Shown here: in pieces, positions 35,856 through 44,603 of the stretch
Layout of the letters: each line of letters starts with the position of its first letter
How positions within the stretch are numbered: position 1 is the first letter of the stretch
NCBI GenBank assembly: GCA_016213675.1
Contig: JACQZW010000051.1
Location: forward strand, 37,503 to 101,502
Source: Acidobacteriota bacterium
GTDB lineage: Bacteria > Acidobacteriota > Thermoanaerobaculia > Thermoanaerobaculales > Thermoanaerobaculaceae
Length of the DNA stretch: 64,000 nucleotides
Reading direction: 5' to 3'
Notes under the pieces: model-generated
Database searches by the model: none
What the model was told of the DNA's origin: nothing
Seen by the model: the letters and a program-made list of their open reading frames with translations, nothing else
Position numbers and translations under genes: made by a program

Positions 35856-38800
35856 TCACTCGATGGTGAAGGTCTGCAGCTCGACCGGGATCGGGATGGT
35901 CAATGAAACCGGAACGACGACCAGCTCCGTCTGGTTCCCGGGACCCGGGTCGGGGTCGTTGCTCTGGATGCACAGGAAGGCGTCGTACGCGCCGACCGCC
36001 AGGCCCGTCGAGTCGAACGTGACCTGCACGGGCGTCGACCCCGCGGCCGCGGTGGTGCCGCTCGTCGGCGCCTCCGACAGCCACGGAACGTCCGCCGGGG
36101 CGCTGCAAACCGGCACGCTGCCACCGATAGTGCCGGACAGCCGGAACAGCGCGTCAGGATCGACGCCGCCGCCGACGGCGCAGGTGCCGGCGCCGGGCGC
36201 CCAGGCGGTGCAGGCCGCCACGAAGGCGCCTCCGGGGTTCCGCCAGGCGTACGGGCTGTTCGACTGGATCGACCGCGTGCTCCAGAACCACTGGCCGAGC
36301 GGCGTGTAGTTCATCACCGCCTGGACCGAAACCCAGTAGGTGCCGGAGGACAGTACCGCCGGCGTGGTGAGCGCGACGGTGAGGTCGCCGGCGGCGTCGA
36401 CCGGCACGAGCCCGAGCGCGCTGTACACCTGGGTGCCCGGCAGCCCGCCGGCGTCCTGGTAGAAGTAGACGTTGACCGCGGGCGTCGGCCCGCCGCCGGC
36501 GGAGTACGAACCAAGGACGTAGACCTCGTCGATGGTCCACGAGCCGTCGGCCACCGGGATCACGAAGTCGTCGGCGCCCTGGTTGTCGTAGAGGTCGTTG
36601 GACGCCTCGAAGTCCTGCGACGGGAAGCCGTTCGTCCCGGCGCTGTCGGTCTGGTCGTAGAGCACCGCGTGCGGACCCTCGTACGGCACCGGCGTGCCGC
36701 CACCCGGACCCAGCCTGGCGATGGCATCGTTGCGAAGAAGCGCGCGACCACCGCTTTGCGAGCGGACCGTCTCGATCATCGGACCTTCGACGCGGACCGG
36801 CACCGGCCGGTTCGGCTCCTCGACGATGCTCCAGTCGAGCACGGCGTCGCCGGTGTTGCCGATGGTCAGCGTCTGCTGTGTCGTCTGGTTCGGCGCCTGG
36901 TTGGCCGTCAGCGACAGCGGGCTGACGTCGATGTTCGGCGCCACCACGGTGACCGTGGCCACGTCGGTGGCGGTCGCCGTGTACGCACCGCTGAAGGTCG
37001 CCGACCACGTCGCGGCGTTGATCGTCGTCACGTCGATCGGCACCGTCTGGGTGAGGAACGCCGACGACGCCGGCGCCAGGGCGAACGGGAAGTTGCTGAG
37101 GAGCGCGCCGAGCTCGCTGTCCACCAGGTCGTGGAGGTTGAGCGTCGTGTCCCCCGTGTTGGTGACCGTGTAGCAGTACGTCACGTTGGTCCCGGGTCCC
37201 ACGGTGATGGCGCCCGTCGTCGCGCACGTCGTCGAATAAGTGCCCACGGTCTTGTCCAGCGTGATCGACGGCGTCGCGGACACGGTGACCGTGGCCACGT
37301 CGGTGGCACTGGCCGACAGGGTGCCGCCGTCGGTCGCCGTCCACGTCGCGGAGTTGATCGTCGTGCTGACGATCGGCGCCGTCTCGGTGATGAACGCCGA
37401 CGACGCAGGCGCCAGCGCGTACGAGAGGTTGTTGAGGAGCGTGCCGAGCTCGCTGTCGACCAGGGTGTGCAGGTCGAGGGTCACGTTCCCCGTGTTGGTG
37501 ACCGTGTAGCAGTACGTCACGTCGGTCCCGGGGACCACGGTGATCGAGTCCGTCGTCGCGCAAGCCAGCGGGTTGGTTCCCACGGTCTTGTCGAGGGTGA
37601 TCGCCGGTGCGGCCGGCTCGCACGCCGTGACCATCGCGTCGTCGAGCTCCCACCACCAGTCGTAGGTGCCCTGCGAGTAGTGCCAACGGACCAGGACGCC
37701 GTTGATGCCCGCCCCCGGGATCGCCTGCTCCACGACGAGCGGCCCGCGGTGGTCCTCGTCCCAGGTCAGCGCCGGGACCCAGTTCAGGCCGCCGTCGGTC
37801 GAGACCTCGAGCAGGCCCTGGTCGCCACCGGTCGCGAGGTCGTTGTAGTCGGTCTGGAAGTAGACGCGCGGGTCGGTGAGGTTGGTGAGGTCGAGCGTCG
37901 GTGTCGTGAGGGTGGTGTCGAGCGTGCTGCCGCTCCCGCACCGGTCGCTGTCGGCGATGGCGAAGAGACCCGCGCCGCCGGTCAGGTTTGTCCGGAGGCC
38001 CGGGTTGGTGTTCGTCCAGTCCGGCAGGCCCGGCGGGATGCACGCCGCCGACGTGTTCGCAACGGTCCAGCCGGCCGGCGGGAAGGAGCCCGCGAAGTCG
38101 CTGAACGCGAGCGTCACGTCGCGGAACCCGACACCGCAGTGGGTCGGAACGGTGACCGTCGCGGATGCGGAGTCAGAGGCCGAACCGGAGGCGCCGTGCC
38201 CGGTCCACGCCCCGGTGTTGGTGACGGTCGAGCTCACGACCGACGCGATGGTGACGCCCGCCGCCACGGTGCTCACGCTGGCGCCCGGGGCGAGCGAGTA
38301 GCTCAGCCCGGTGAAGATGGTACCGAGCTGGTCGTCCACGAGGTCGTGGGTGGTCAGCGTGTTGAGGCCGGTGTTCGTCACCGTGTAGCAGTAGTAGACG
38401 GTCGTGCCGGGCGCGACGGTGATCGAGGTGCTCGAGGCGCAGGTCGCCGGATCGAGCCCGACGGTCTTCGTCACGCTCACCCCGTACGCGGGAGGAACCT
38501 CGCCACAGACCTCGAGGCTCCACCCGTTGAGGGTGCCCCCGCTCGTGTTGGCACCGTCGTCCGCGAGTGTCAGCGTCCACGTCCCGGAGGCCGGTTGTCC
38601 GTTGAAGCTCGACAGCCGTCCCGGCTGCTCGGGCTGGTGGAACATCGACGAGACCACGGTGTAGCTGCCGAGCGGGATGGCCGCCGTGTCGTCGACGACG
38701 AGGTCCATGGAGGCCTGACCACCGACCGCCGAGGCGCCGACATCGGTGAACAGGGGGACCGCCGTCGCGGCAGGCGAGGCCAGCGTCACGTCGAGGTCCG

Positions 38801-39953
38801 CCATCAGGGTGTGGTCGAGGTCGAGGATGACGTTCACGTCGTTGAGCGAGCTCGTCACCGTCGGAGGGACGACGATCGTCGAGGTGACCGACCCGGCGCC
38901 GGGACCGATGGTGACGGGCACGTCGGAGCTGGCGATGACCGTGCAGTCGGTCTGCACCTGCCGCGGAATGACCCGGACGCTCAGGTGGTAGCGCGCATCG
39001 GCGCCGAGTCCGGTGGCTGACGTGCTGTCCACGTACGGGTAGTAGGTACCGGCGTTCTTGACCGTGAAGAAGAACGCCTCGGCGTGAGGCTTCGTCGTGC
39101 TCCCGTCGTTGACGATGAGGATCTGGTTGCCGGCGTCACCGAAGAGCCCGAGCCCGACCCGCCCGTTCCAGTTGGTGTTGGCGGCGGCGCGGTCCGGGTC
39201 CATGTCGAGGGTGACGTACACCGAGTCCCCTGCGGCCAGGGCGAGCGAGAACAAGTCGGGGTCGGTCGTCGCCGTGATCGTCCCGCTCACCCAGCCCGAG
39301 GCGGGGAGCGGGTTGGCGTTGGTGGTGTCGTTGTTCGGTTCGACCTCCGCGGTCGGTGACCCGCTCAGGATGCGGACGTGCAGGTGGTACGGGGTGATCG
39401 TCGAGGTCGTGCTGACGCCGTCGACCCAGACGTAGTACGTCCCGGATGCCGGGATGACCGTGCCCGCGATCGCCGACGAGGTGGACGAGAACGAGCCACT
39501 GTCGTTGTCGTTCTCGAGCACCGTCGTCCCGTCGCTCGCGATGATGCTGACGTTGGTGTCGGTCGAGCCGCCGTTCGACCACTGGGTCATCGTCGCGACC
39601 GACACGTGGTCGCCCGCGTTCGCCGTGAACGAGTCGTAGTCGACGTCGGCGGCCGGGTTGATCGTGCCCAGCACCACGGTTTCGGTCCCCGCCAGTGCGT
39701 TGGCGGTCGCGGTGGTGTCGTTGGGCTCGGTCTCGGAGGTCAGCGCCATCCCGTCGACGGAGTACGGCGCGAGCGGAAGCGCGCGGTGGACCTCGGGCAC
39801 CTTCGCGGCCGGGTCCTCCTTGATCTCGAGGCCGGGAGCGACCTCGACGATCGTGAACGTCGGCGCCGTTTGCGCCGCCAACTCCGAGCCGGCGCCGACG
39901 AGCACCACGCCCAGCACCAAGATCGCCAGCCACACGGAAGTCCTCGTCCTCAT
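35856..39953 (-). CDS. Giant secreted multidomain protein (PPC, P-domain, choice-of-anchor J, DUF11-like repeats, [11 protein letters not shown]-terminus)
   Basis: 1365 residues with a signal peptide ([20 protein letters not shown], cut near AAQ). In order: two bacterial pre-peptidase C-terminal domains ([15 protein letters not shown] about residue 55, [15 protein letters not shown] about 200); a proprotein-convertase P-like domain (about 340-490, ending GWSLEVCGE); a Cys-containing DUF11-like repeat; a MAM/choice-of-anchor-J domain ([25 protein letters not shown]); two more near-identical DUF11-like repeats; a Hydin/ASPM-like domain ([19 protein letters not shown]); and a final Ig-like domain. 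It ends [11 protein letters not shown]. No catalytic domain is seen, so it is probably structural or adhesive. The ATG at 39953 has a GGGAGGG site. Confidence 0.85.
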   Translation of the reverse strand: MRTRTSVWLAILVLGVVLVGAGSELAAQTAPTFTIVEVAPGLEIKEDPAAKVPEVHRALPLAPYSVDGMALTSETEPNDTTATANALAGTETVVLGTINPAADVDYDSFTANAGDHVSVATMTQWSNGGSTDTNVSIIASDGTTVLENDNDSGSFSSTSSAIAGTVIPASGTYYVWVDGVSTTSTITPYHLHVRILSGSPTAEVEPNNDTTNANPLPASGWVSGTITATTDPDLFSLALAAGDSVYVTLDMDPDRAAANTNWNGRVGLGLFGDAGNQILIVNDGSTTKPHAEAFFFTVKNAGTYYPYVDSTSATGLGADARYHLSVRVIPRQVQTDCTVIASSDVPVTIGPGAGSVTSTIVVPPTVTSSLNDVNVILDLDHTLMADLDVTLASPAATAVPLFTDVGASAVGGQASMDLVVDDTAAIPLGSYTVVSSMFHQPEQPGRLSSFNGQPASGTWTLTLADDGANTSGGTLNGWSLEVCGEVPPAYGVSVTKTVGLDPATCASSTSITVAPGTTVYYCYTVTNTGLNTLTTHDLVDDQLGTIFTGLSYSLAPGASVSTVAAGVTIASVVSSTVTNTGAWTGHGASGSASDSASATVTVPTHCGVGFRDVTLAFSDFAGSFPPAGWTVANTSAACIPPGLPDWTNTNPGLRTNLTGGAGLFAIADSDRCGSGSTLDTTLTTPTLDLTNLTDPRVYFQTDYNDLATGGDQGLLEVSTDGGLNWVPALTWDEDHRGPLVVEQAIPGAGINGVLVRWHYSQGTYDWWWELDDAMVTACEPAAPAITLDKTVGTNPLACATTDSITVVPGTDVTYCYTVTNTGNVTLDLHTLVDSELGTLLNNLSYALAPASSAFITETAPIVSTTINSATWTATDGGTLSASATDVATVTVSATPSITLDKTVGTYSTTCATTGAITVGPGTNVTYCYTVTNTGDTTLNLHDLVDSELGALLSNFPFALAPASSAFLTQTVPIDVTTINAATWSATFSGAYTATATDVATVTVVAPNIDVSPLSLTANQAPNQTTQQTLTIGNTGDAVLDWSIVEEPNRPVPVRVEGPMIETVRSQSGGRALLRNDAIARLGPGGGTPVPYEGPHAVLYDQTDSAGTNGFPSQDFEASNDLYDNQGADDFVIPVADGSWTIDEVYVLGSYSAGGGPTPAVNVYFYQDAGGLPGTQVYSALGLVPVDAAGDLTVALTTPAVLSSGTYWVSVQAVMNYTPLGQWFWSTRSIQSNSPYAWRNPGGAFVAACTAWAPGAGTCAVGGGVDPDALFRLSGTIGGSVPVCSAPADVPWLSEAPTSGTTAAAGSTPVQVTFDSTGLAVGAYDAFLCIQSNDPDPGPGNQTELVVVPVSLTIPIPVELQTFTIE

Positions 39954-40184
39954 GATCCCTCCCAAGGGAACGCGTCCTGCCTCGATGGTCCTGGCCGGCG
40001 CCCCGGTTCAGTCTTGCAGCGGCGGCCGCTTCGCCGATTCTCGTCACACAATAGCGAGCTTCCGGGCGAGAGGTCAATACGCTGGAGGGCGCACCGGCAC
40101 GCGACCACGCCGCCGGCCGTGCATCCCGCAACCGCGCCAGCCGACGCGCGTAGAATCCCCTGGATCTCACCCAGAGGAAGCGCA

Positions 40185-41084
40185 ATGAAATGGCATGCAA
40201 CACAGCCCGCCGTGCTCGCCGTCAGCGTGTTGCTGCTTGTTCTGGGTGGGTGCGCGCACGCCCCGAAGGACGCCGCTGCAGCCGACACCTTCGTCTCGTC
40301 GGCGGACGGCGTCGAGATCGGCTACACGACGCGCGGGGCCGGCGACACGACGTTGGTGTTCATCCACGGCGGCCTCGCCGACCGCTCGTTCTTTGCACCG
40401 CAGATGGACGCCCTGGGCGACCGCTACGCGCTGGTCGCGCTCGACCTCGGCGGACATGGCGCCTCCGGCCGCGGGCGGACGCGGTGGGTGATTCCCGCCT
40501 GGGGTGAGGACGTCCGGGCGGTGGTCGAGGCCACCGGCGCGCGCCGCGTGGTGCTGATCGGGAACTCGCTGGGCGGAGCGGTGGCGCTCGAGGCGGCCGC
40601 GCGGCTGCCCGGTCGGGTCCTCGGCGTTGTCGCCGTGGACACCCTCCACGACATGACGCAGAAGGTCCCGGAGTCGTGGTCGGCGGCGCGGGCGAAGGCC
40701 TTCCGCGACGACTTCCCCGGCACCTGCCACGCCCTGGTGGACATGCTCTTCCACAAGGACGAGCAGCTCGAGCTCCGCGCCTGGGCGGAGCAGCGGATGT
40801 GCGCCACGCCGGTGGAGATCGTGGCCGGGATGATGGAGGGGTTCGCCGGGTACGACGACGCCGCGGCCGGCCGGGCCGCCGCCGTCCCGATCCGCGCCAT
40901 CAACGGCGACCTCTTCCCCACCAAGGTCGACGTCAACCGAGCCGCCGGCCTCGACTTCGACGCGGTGATCATGACCGGGGCCGGGCACTACCCCATGCTC
41001 GAGCGTCCCGCCGAGTTCAACGCCCACCTCGTCGAGATCGTCACCTCCCTCGAGGCCGGGCCGGCCCGGGGGAGCGAGCGATGA
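40185..41084 (+). CDS. Lipoprotein alpha/beta hydrolase
   Basis: 299-residue lipoprotein. The signal peptide has a lipobox in LLVLGGCAH (Cys about residue 21). The alpha/beta-hydrolase fold has the oxyanion HGGLADRSFF, the nucleophile elbow GNSLGGAVALEAA (Ser), the acid near AINGDLFPTK and the catalytic His in GAGHYPMLERP. It probably acts on esters or amides in the periplasm; the substrate is unknown. An AGAGGAAG site precedes the ATG. Its stop overlaps the ATG of the next, broken gene (ATGA). Confidence 0.9.
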   Translation: MKWHATQPAVLAVSVLLLVLGGCAHAPKDAAAADTFVSSADGVEIGYTTRGAGDTTLVFIHGGLADRSFFAPQMDALGDRYALVALDLGGHGASGRGRTRWVIPAWGEDVRAVVEATGARRVVLIGNSLGGAVALEAAARLPGRVLGVVAVDTLHDMTQKVPESWSAARAKAFRDDFPGTCHALVDMLFHKDEQLELRAWAEQRMCATPVEIVAGMMEGFAGYDDAAAGRAAAVPIRAINGDLFPTKVDVNRAAGLDFDAVIMTGAGHYPMLERPAEFNAHLVEIVTSLEAGPARGSER

Positions 41085-41344
41085 CCTCGCACCACTCGGT
41101 CGTCACCCTGTCGGCTCTCGCGCCAGTGACCCTCGGGGGTCTGCCCGTCCATACCGCGCGCGGCTGACGCCGCGGCTCGCAGTCGTGCTCCACCTTCTGG
41201 CTTGCCGCCGAGGGCATTCTCGTCGTTGGCCGCAACCTCGACTGGAGTTTCGCGGTCACCGCGCAGATCGTCGTGAACCCCTGCGGCCTCGCGAAGCAGA
41301 CCCTGAGCCGGGAGGACCTCAAGGTCGGCGGCATTGCGCCATGA
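41081..41344 (+). pseudogene. Remnant of a linear amide C-N hydrolase (choloylglycine hydrolase/penicillin V acylase-like)
   Basis: The reading frame starts at an ATG coupled to the hydrolase stop and gives a hydrophobic leader (VVTLSALAPVTLGGLP). It hits an in-frame TGA (41165-41167) and continues in the same frame through SCSTFWLAAEGILVVGRNLD then WSF, and IVVNPCGLAKQTL, to a TGA at 41342. Cys after the leader plus GRN.DW and VVNP.GLAK is the start of Ntn-hydrolases of the choloylglycine hydrolase group, where that Cys is the nucleophile. These are normally about 330-360 residues; only about 60 conserved-side residues remain. It is both interrupted and truncated, so it is decayed. Confidence 0.65.
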
Positions 41345-41426
41345 GGAACACGTCCCTCTGGCTTCGCATGTCCGAACGGATCGCCAGGGTCCCCGCGACG
41401 ATCGCCTGCAGTCCTCAGCGCCAACG

Positions 41427-42512
41427 TCAGTGCGGAGAGGTCGCCAGGGTCAACTGGAGCGTGGTGTCTGGGGCGACGCCGACCCCGCCGTAGCGCAGGT
41501 CCTGGCCGAGCTCGAGCCCGAGCGAGACGCCCCGGCGGGTGGTGTGGGCGAGCCCGTAGCGGAGCAGCAGGGCCGGGTGGCCGATGTCGCCGCCGGCGAT
41601 CGAGGCGAACGGCGAGCGCTGGTAGGTGGCCGTGAGCACGGCCCGCGTCCGCGTGCCGAGGGCCGCCTCGAAACCGAGGGCGGTGTGCCACAGCTCGCCG
41701 CGGGGGGCCCCGAGCAGGGTGCCGGAGTCGGACGGGCGGGTGTACCCGGCGCCCAGCCGGAGCTCGACGCGTCGCCACGACCAGGTCGAGAACGCCCGTG
41801 CCCCGACGTCCCACCCGCCGCTGCCGCGCAGCGTCCCGGCGGCTCCCGTGGGCGCCTCGACGGCGACGAACCCGCGCTGCACGCCGCCGAGCCACGAGCC
41901 GAGCGGCGCGGCGACGGCGATGGAGACGTCGCCCAGGCCGGCACTGTCGAGACCCGAGAGCGAGGCGATGCGGCCGCGGTCGCCGGCCACGTAGACGTGG
42001 GCCTCGCCGCGCGGGAAGAGGTCGCGCGCCTGACGGCCGAGGCCGGTGATCACGTGGTAGCGCTCGACGAACCCGTCGGAGGCCGGAGAATCGTGGTCGA
42101 GCCACGGCACGCGGACCGAAACCGAGAAGCCGCCGGGGAGCCCGCGGATCGCCACCAGCTCGGTGCGGGAGCCCTCGAGATCGATCCAGTAGAGGTCGCG
42201 ACCGGGAAAGCGCTGCTCCGTTGCTGCCAGGTCGGCTTCGGTCAGCGGCAGCCGCTCGGGCCAGGCGGAGCGGTGAACGGCGAGGATCTCGTTGCTGTGC
42301 TTCCAGTGGTTCCACATCGACGTGGTGAGCAGGAGGCGCCATGCGCCGTCGCGCACCGGCGCCGCCTCGACGGCCGTGAAGGGCAACGTCGGGCCGCGGA
42401 GCGGATCGGGTTCGCCGGCCAGCCACGGCGCGTCCTGGGCCGCGGCCGTGGGGCCGAGCAGTCCGAGCACGGCGCCAAGAACCACCCCGCGCGCCCACCG
42501 TCGCCCAGTCAT
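41427..42512 (-). CDS. DUF3187-like outer-membrane protein
   Basis: 361 residues with a signal peptide (MTGRRWARGVVLGAVLGLLG, cut near AAAQD). The rest is beta-rich with alternating patterns (VELRLGAGYTRPSD, TRAVLTATYQRSPFA, RGVSLGLELGQDLRYGG), as in an outer-membrane barrel. The early PLRGPTLPFTAVEAAP and TTSMWNHWKHSN segments resemble the DUF3187 family; I am moderately sure of this. Function is unknown. Its ATG overlaps the stop of the upstream GT14 gene (ATGA), so the two are co-translated. Confidence 0.7.
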   Translation of the reverse strand: MTGRRWARGVVLGAVLGLLGPTAAAQDAPWLAGEPDPLRGPTLPFTAVEAAPVRDGAWRLLLTTSMWNHWKHSNEILAVHRSAWPERLPLTEADLAATEQRFPGRDLYWIDLEGSRTELVAIRGLPGGFSVSVRVPWLDHDSPASDGFVERYHVITGLGRQARDLFPRGEAHVYVAGDRGRIASLSGLDSAGLGDVSIAVAAPLGSWLGGVQRGFVAVEAPTGAAGTLRGSGGWDVGARAFSTWSWRRVELRLGAGYTRPSDSGTLLGAPRGELWHTALGFEAALGTRTRAVLTATYQRSPFASIAGGDIGHPALLLRYGLAHTTRRGVSLGLELGQDLRYGGVGVAPDTTLQLTLATSPH

Positions 42513-43441
42513 CGCCCGGCCGCCAAGACCTTCTCGTCGAGGGCGTCGAGGAGGGCCGCGCTCGCCCCGACGTCGAACCTGCGCGCGAAGTCGTAGCGCC
42601 CGCCGGTCAGCTCCGCGAGGTCGGCCGGGCCGAGGACGCGGGCGTGCCCACCGGGCTGCTCGTGGACGTCCGCGAAGCGGCGGTTGTCTTGGACGATGCG
42701 CAAGCCCTCCGCGTTGGCGAGCACCGTGGGGACCAGGGACTCGTCGGGCACCACCGTCCGCCGGTAGTACGACACCAGGTCGGGGCGCCGCTGGAGCTCG
42801 GCCGCGAGGAAGGCGACGCAGCGGCAGGAGAGCGCGTGCCACATCGAGCCCCCGTAACAGCGGAAGCTCCCGGAGAAGGGCGTCCGCCGCGCCGGCCAGC
42901 CGACCAGTGCGCCGTAGGTAAGGTAGAGCTGCAACGGCGTGACGGCCTCCACGGGGCGCAGCAGGCGCAGCCAGGGCGCGAGCCGGTCGGGGAGCTCGGC
43001 GTACTGGTGGAAGTAGCGCCGGCGGGCCCGGCGCAGCGGCCACGGGGAGTCCACTGAGGTGACATCCCAGTGCGCCAGGAAGGCGTCGGCGCCGCTCCGC
43101 CGGAGGTCGGCCTCGATCGCCGGGATCGGCCTGACCGGATAGTCCTGACCGGACAGGTAGACGAGCCAGTCGAACGGCTCGCCGGTACCCAGCACGTGCG
43201 CCACGCCCTCGAGGTAGGGCTCGAGACACGAGAACCGACCGCGGCGGACCGGCGAGCGGCGCTGGATGACGGTGGCGTCACTCCCCGCCAGCACCGTCTC
43301 GTCGAGCGGCCGCCGCGAGGCGTCGTGGACGACGACGATCGCGCCGTCGCTGGCGGAGCGAAGGGTGGTGACGAGGCGGGCGAGCAGCGCCGGCTGGGTG
43401 TGGCTCTGGATCAGGTACACGCATCGCACCGGGGCCGCCAT
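42509..43441 (-). CDS. GT14 (core-2/I-branching) beta-1,6-N-acetylglucosaminyltransferase-like
   Basis: 310-residue glycosyltransferase. The family pattern is visible: VYLIQSHTQPALLARLV at the start, VVVHDASR, PFDWLVYLSGQDYPVRP (the family's S.G.DYP segment), FSGSFRCYGGSMWHALS and VVPDESLVPTVLAN (the acidic DE.. pair). Eukaryotic members make branching GlcNAc linkages; bacterial ones act on surface glycans or are uncharacterised. It is coupled to the DUF3187-like gene and divergent from another glycosyltransferase at 43511. Confidence 0.85.
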   Translation of the reverse strand: MAAPVRCVYLIQSHTQPALLARLVTTLRSASDGAIVVVHDASRRPLDETVLAGSDATVIQRRSPVRRGRFSCLEPYLEGVAHVLGTGEPFDWLVYLSGQDYPVRPIPAIEADLRRSGADAFLAHWDVTSVDSPWPLRRARRRYFHQYAELPDRLAPWLRLLRPVEAVTPLQLYLTYGALVGWPARRTPFSGSFRCYGGSMWHALSCRCVAFLAAELQRRPDLVSYYRRTVVPDESLVPTVLANAEGLRIVQDNRRFADVHEQPGGHARVLGPADLAELTGGRYDFARRFDVGASAALLDALDEKVLAAGR

Positions 43442-43510
43442 CCTCCGTAGTTGCCAATTGCGGCGGCAGACACCCGCCGCTCGTACCGCTTCGGTACACT
43501 AGCACGCCAC

Positions 43511-44509
43511 ATGGAAGTCGCCTTCTTCCACTCCGGTGCCCGCGAGTTCGGCCCTCTTGCCGCGATCGACCCCGATCGCGAGCCCCACCGGTTCGAACGG
43601 GGGGAGCACGCGTGGACGGTGCAGACCTGCCTCCGCCTGGCGCAGGCCGGCCTTCCGGTCAGCCTCGCCGACCGGGCTCCGGCCCAGGGTATCGTCGTCT
43701 TTCACGCCAAGGAGCGGCGGGAGATGCTGCGCTCGCTGCCGGCGGGCGCCGACGTCCTGCTGGTCGCCATCCGGGCCGACAACGGTGAGTGCCGGGCGGC
43801 GGACGTCGAGGTGGTACAGAACGGCCGCTTCGCAGACGGCCGGCGGCGCGTCTTCATCCCCTTCTGGCCACAGCCCGGCCTCGTGCCCCGCGACCCCGGG
43901 AGGGGTGAGACGATCCGCCGCGCCGCCTTCAAGGGCTTCACGCGCAACCTCGCACCGGAGCTGCGCTCGCCCGCGTGGAGCGGCTTCCTCGCCTCGCTCC
44001 GCATCGAGTGGGTGCTGGACGGGGTGGACTACCACGACCACGTGGCGGGGCAAGACGGCCTGCGTTGGGCCGACTACCGCGACATCGACCTGGTCGTCGC
44101 CGTGCGCGAGCCGGATCCCCGGCTGCACACCGGGAAGCCCGCGGCCAAGCTCTACAACGCATGGTCCGCCGGCGTCCCGGCGGTGCTCGGCCGTGAGCAC
44201 GCGTACCGCGAGATGCGGCAGTCTGAGCTCGACTACCTGGAGGTGGAGGGCCTCGCCGGCGCGCAAGCCGCGGTGGCCCGTCTCCTGGCGGATCCCGGGC
44301 TCTACCGCAGGATGGTCGAGCACGGTCGCCGCCGCGCCGACGAGTTCACCGTCGAGCGCATCGTCGAGCGCTGGCGCGCCCTGCTCTTCGCCGAGCTGCC
44401 GGCTTTCGCCGAGACACGTCGCGGCCGCCTCCTCCGTCGCACTCCGGTGCCGCTGAAGGCGTGGGTGCGGGTCGCCTCGCGGCTGCTCGCGATGCGGCCG
44501 CGGCGGTGA
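43511..44509 (+). CDS. Putative glycosyltransferase (GT-B C-terminal type)
   Basis: 332-residue protein beginning MEVAFFHSGAREFGPLAAID. The C-terminal half resembles a GT-B donor-binding domain: KPAAKLYNAWSAGVPAVLG followed by AYREMRQSELDYLEVEG and a late EHGRRRADEFTVERIVERW. The N-terminal half has weaker similarity to known transferases. It lacks a signal peptide, so it is cytosolic. It is divergent from the GT14 gene with about 70 bp between them. I would call it a glycosyltransferase without assigning a donor. Confidence 0.65.
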   Translation: MEVAFFHSGAREFGPLAAIDPDREPHRFERGEHAWTVQTCLRLAQAGLPVSLADRAPAQGIVVFHAKERREMLRSLPAGADVLLVAIRADNGECRAADVEVVQNGRFADGRRRVFIPFWPQPGLVPRDPGRGETIRRAAFKGFTRNLAPELRSPAWSGFLASLRIEWVLDGVDYHDHVAGQDGLRWADYRDIDLVVAVREPDPRLHTGKPAAKLYNAWSAGVPAVLGREHAYREMRQSELDYLEVEGLAGAQAAVARLLADPGLYRRMVEHGRRRADEFTVERIVERWRALLFAELPAFAETRRGRLLRRTPVPLKAWVRVASRLLAMRPRR

Positions 44510-44603
44510 CCACCCGAGCACGCCCGTCAGCCCTGCGGCGCCGGCGCGTACAATCGGCCGTGAAGCGTGCGGGGGATCGGCGCCGGCAAGGGGGGAAACG
44601 GCA

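Noticed and set aside
36669..39020. 780-codon plus-strand frame opposite the second giant protein
   Set aside because: Antisense shadow with Arg/Val/Gly bias and no recognisable domain.
41344..41426. Continuation of the broken Ntn-hydrolase after 41344
   Set aside because: None of the frames here matches the next conserved motifs of that family, so the remnant was ended at the TGA at 41342-41344.
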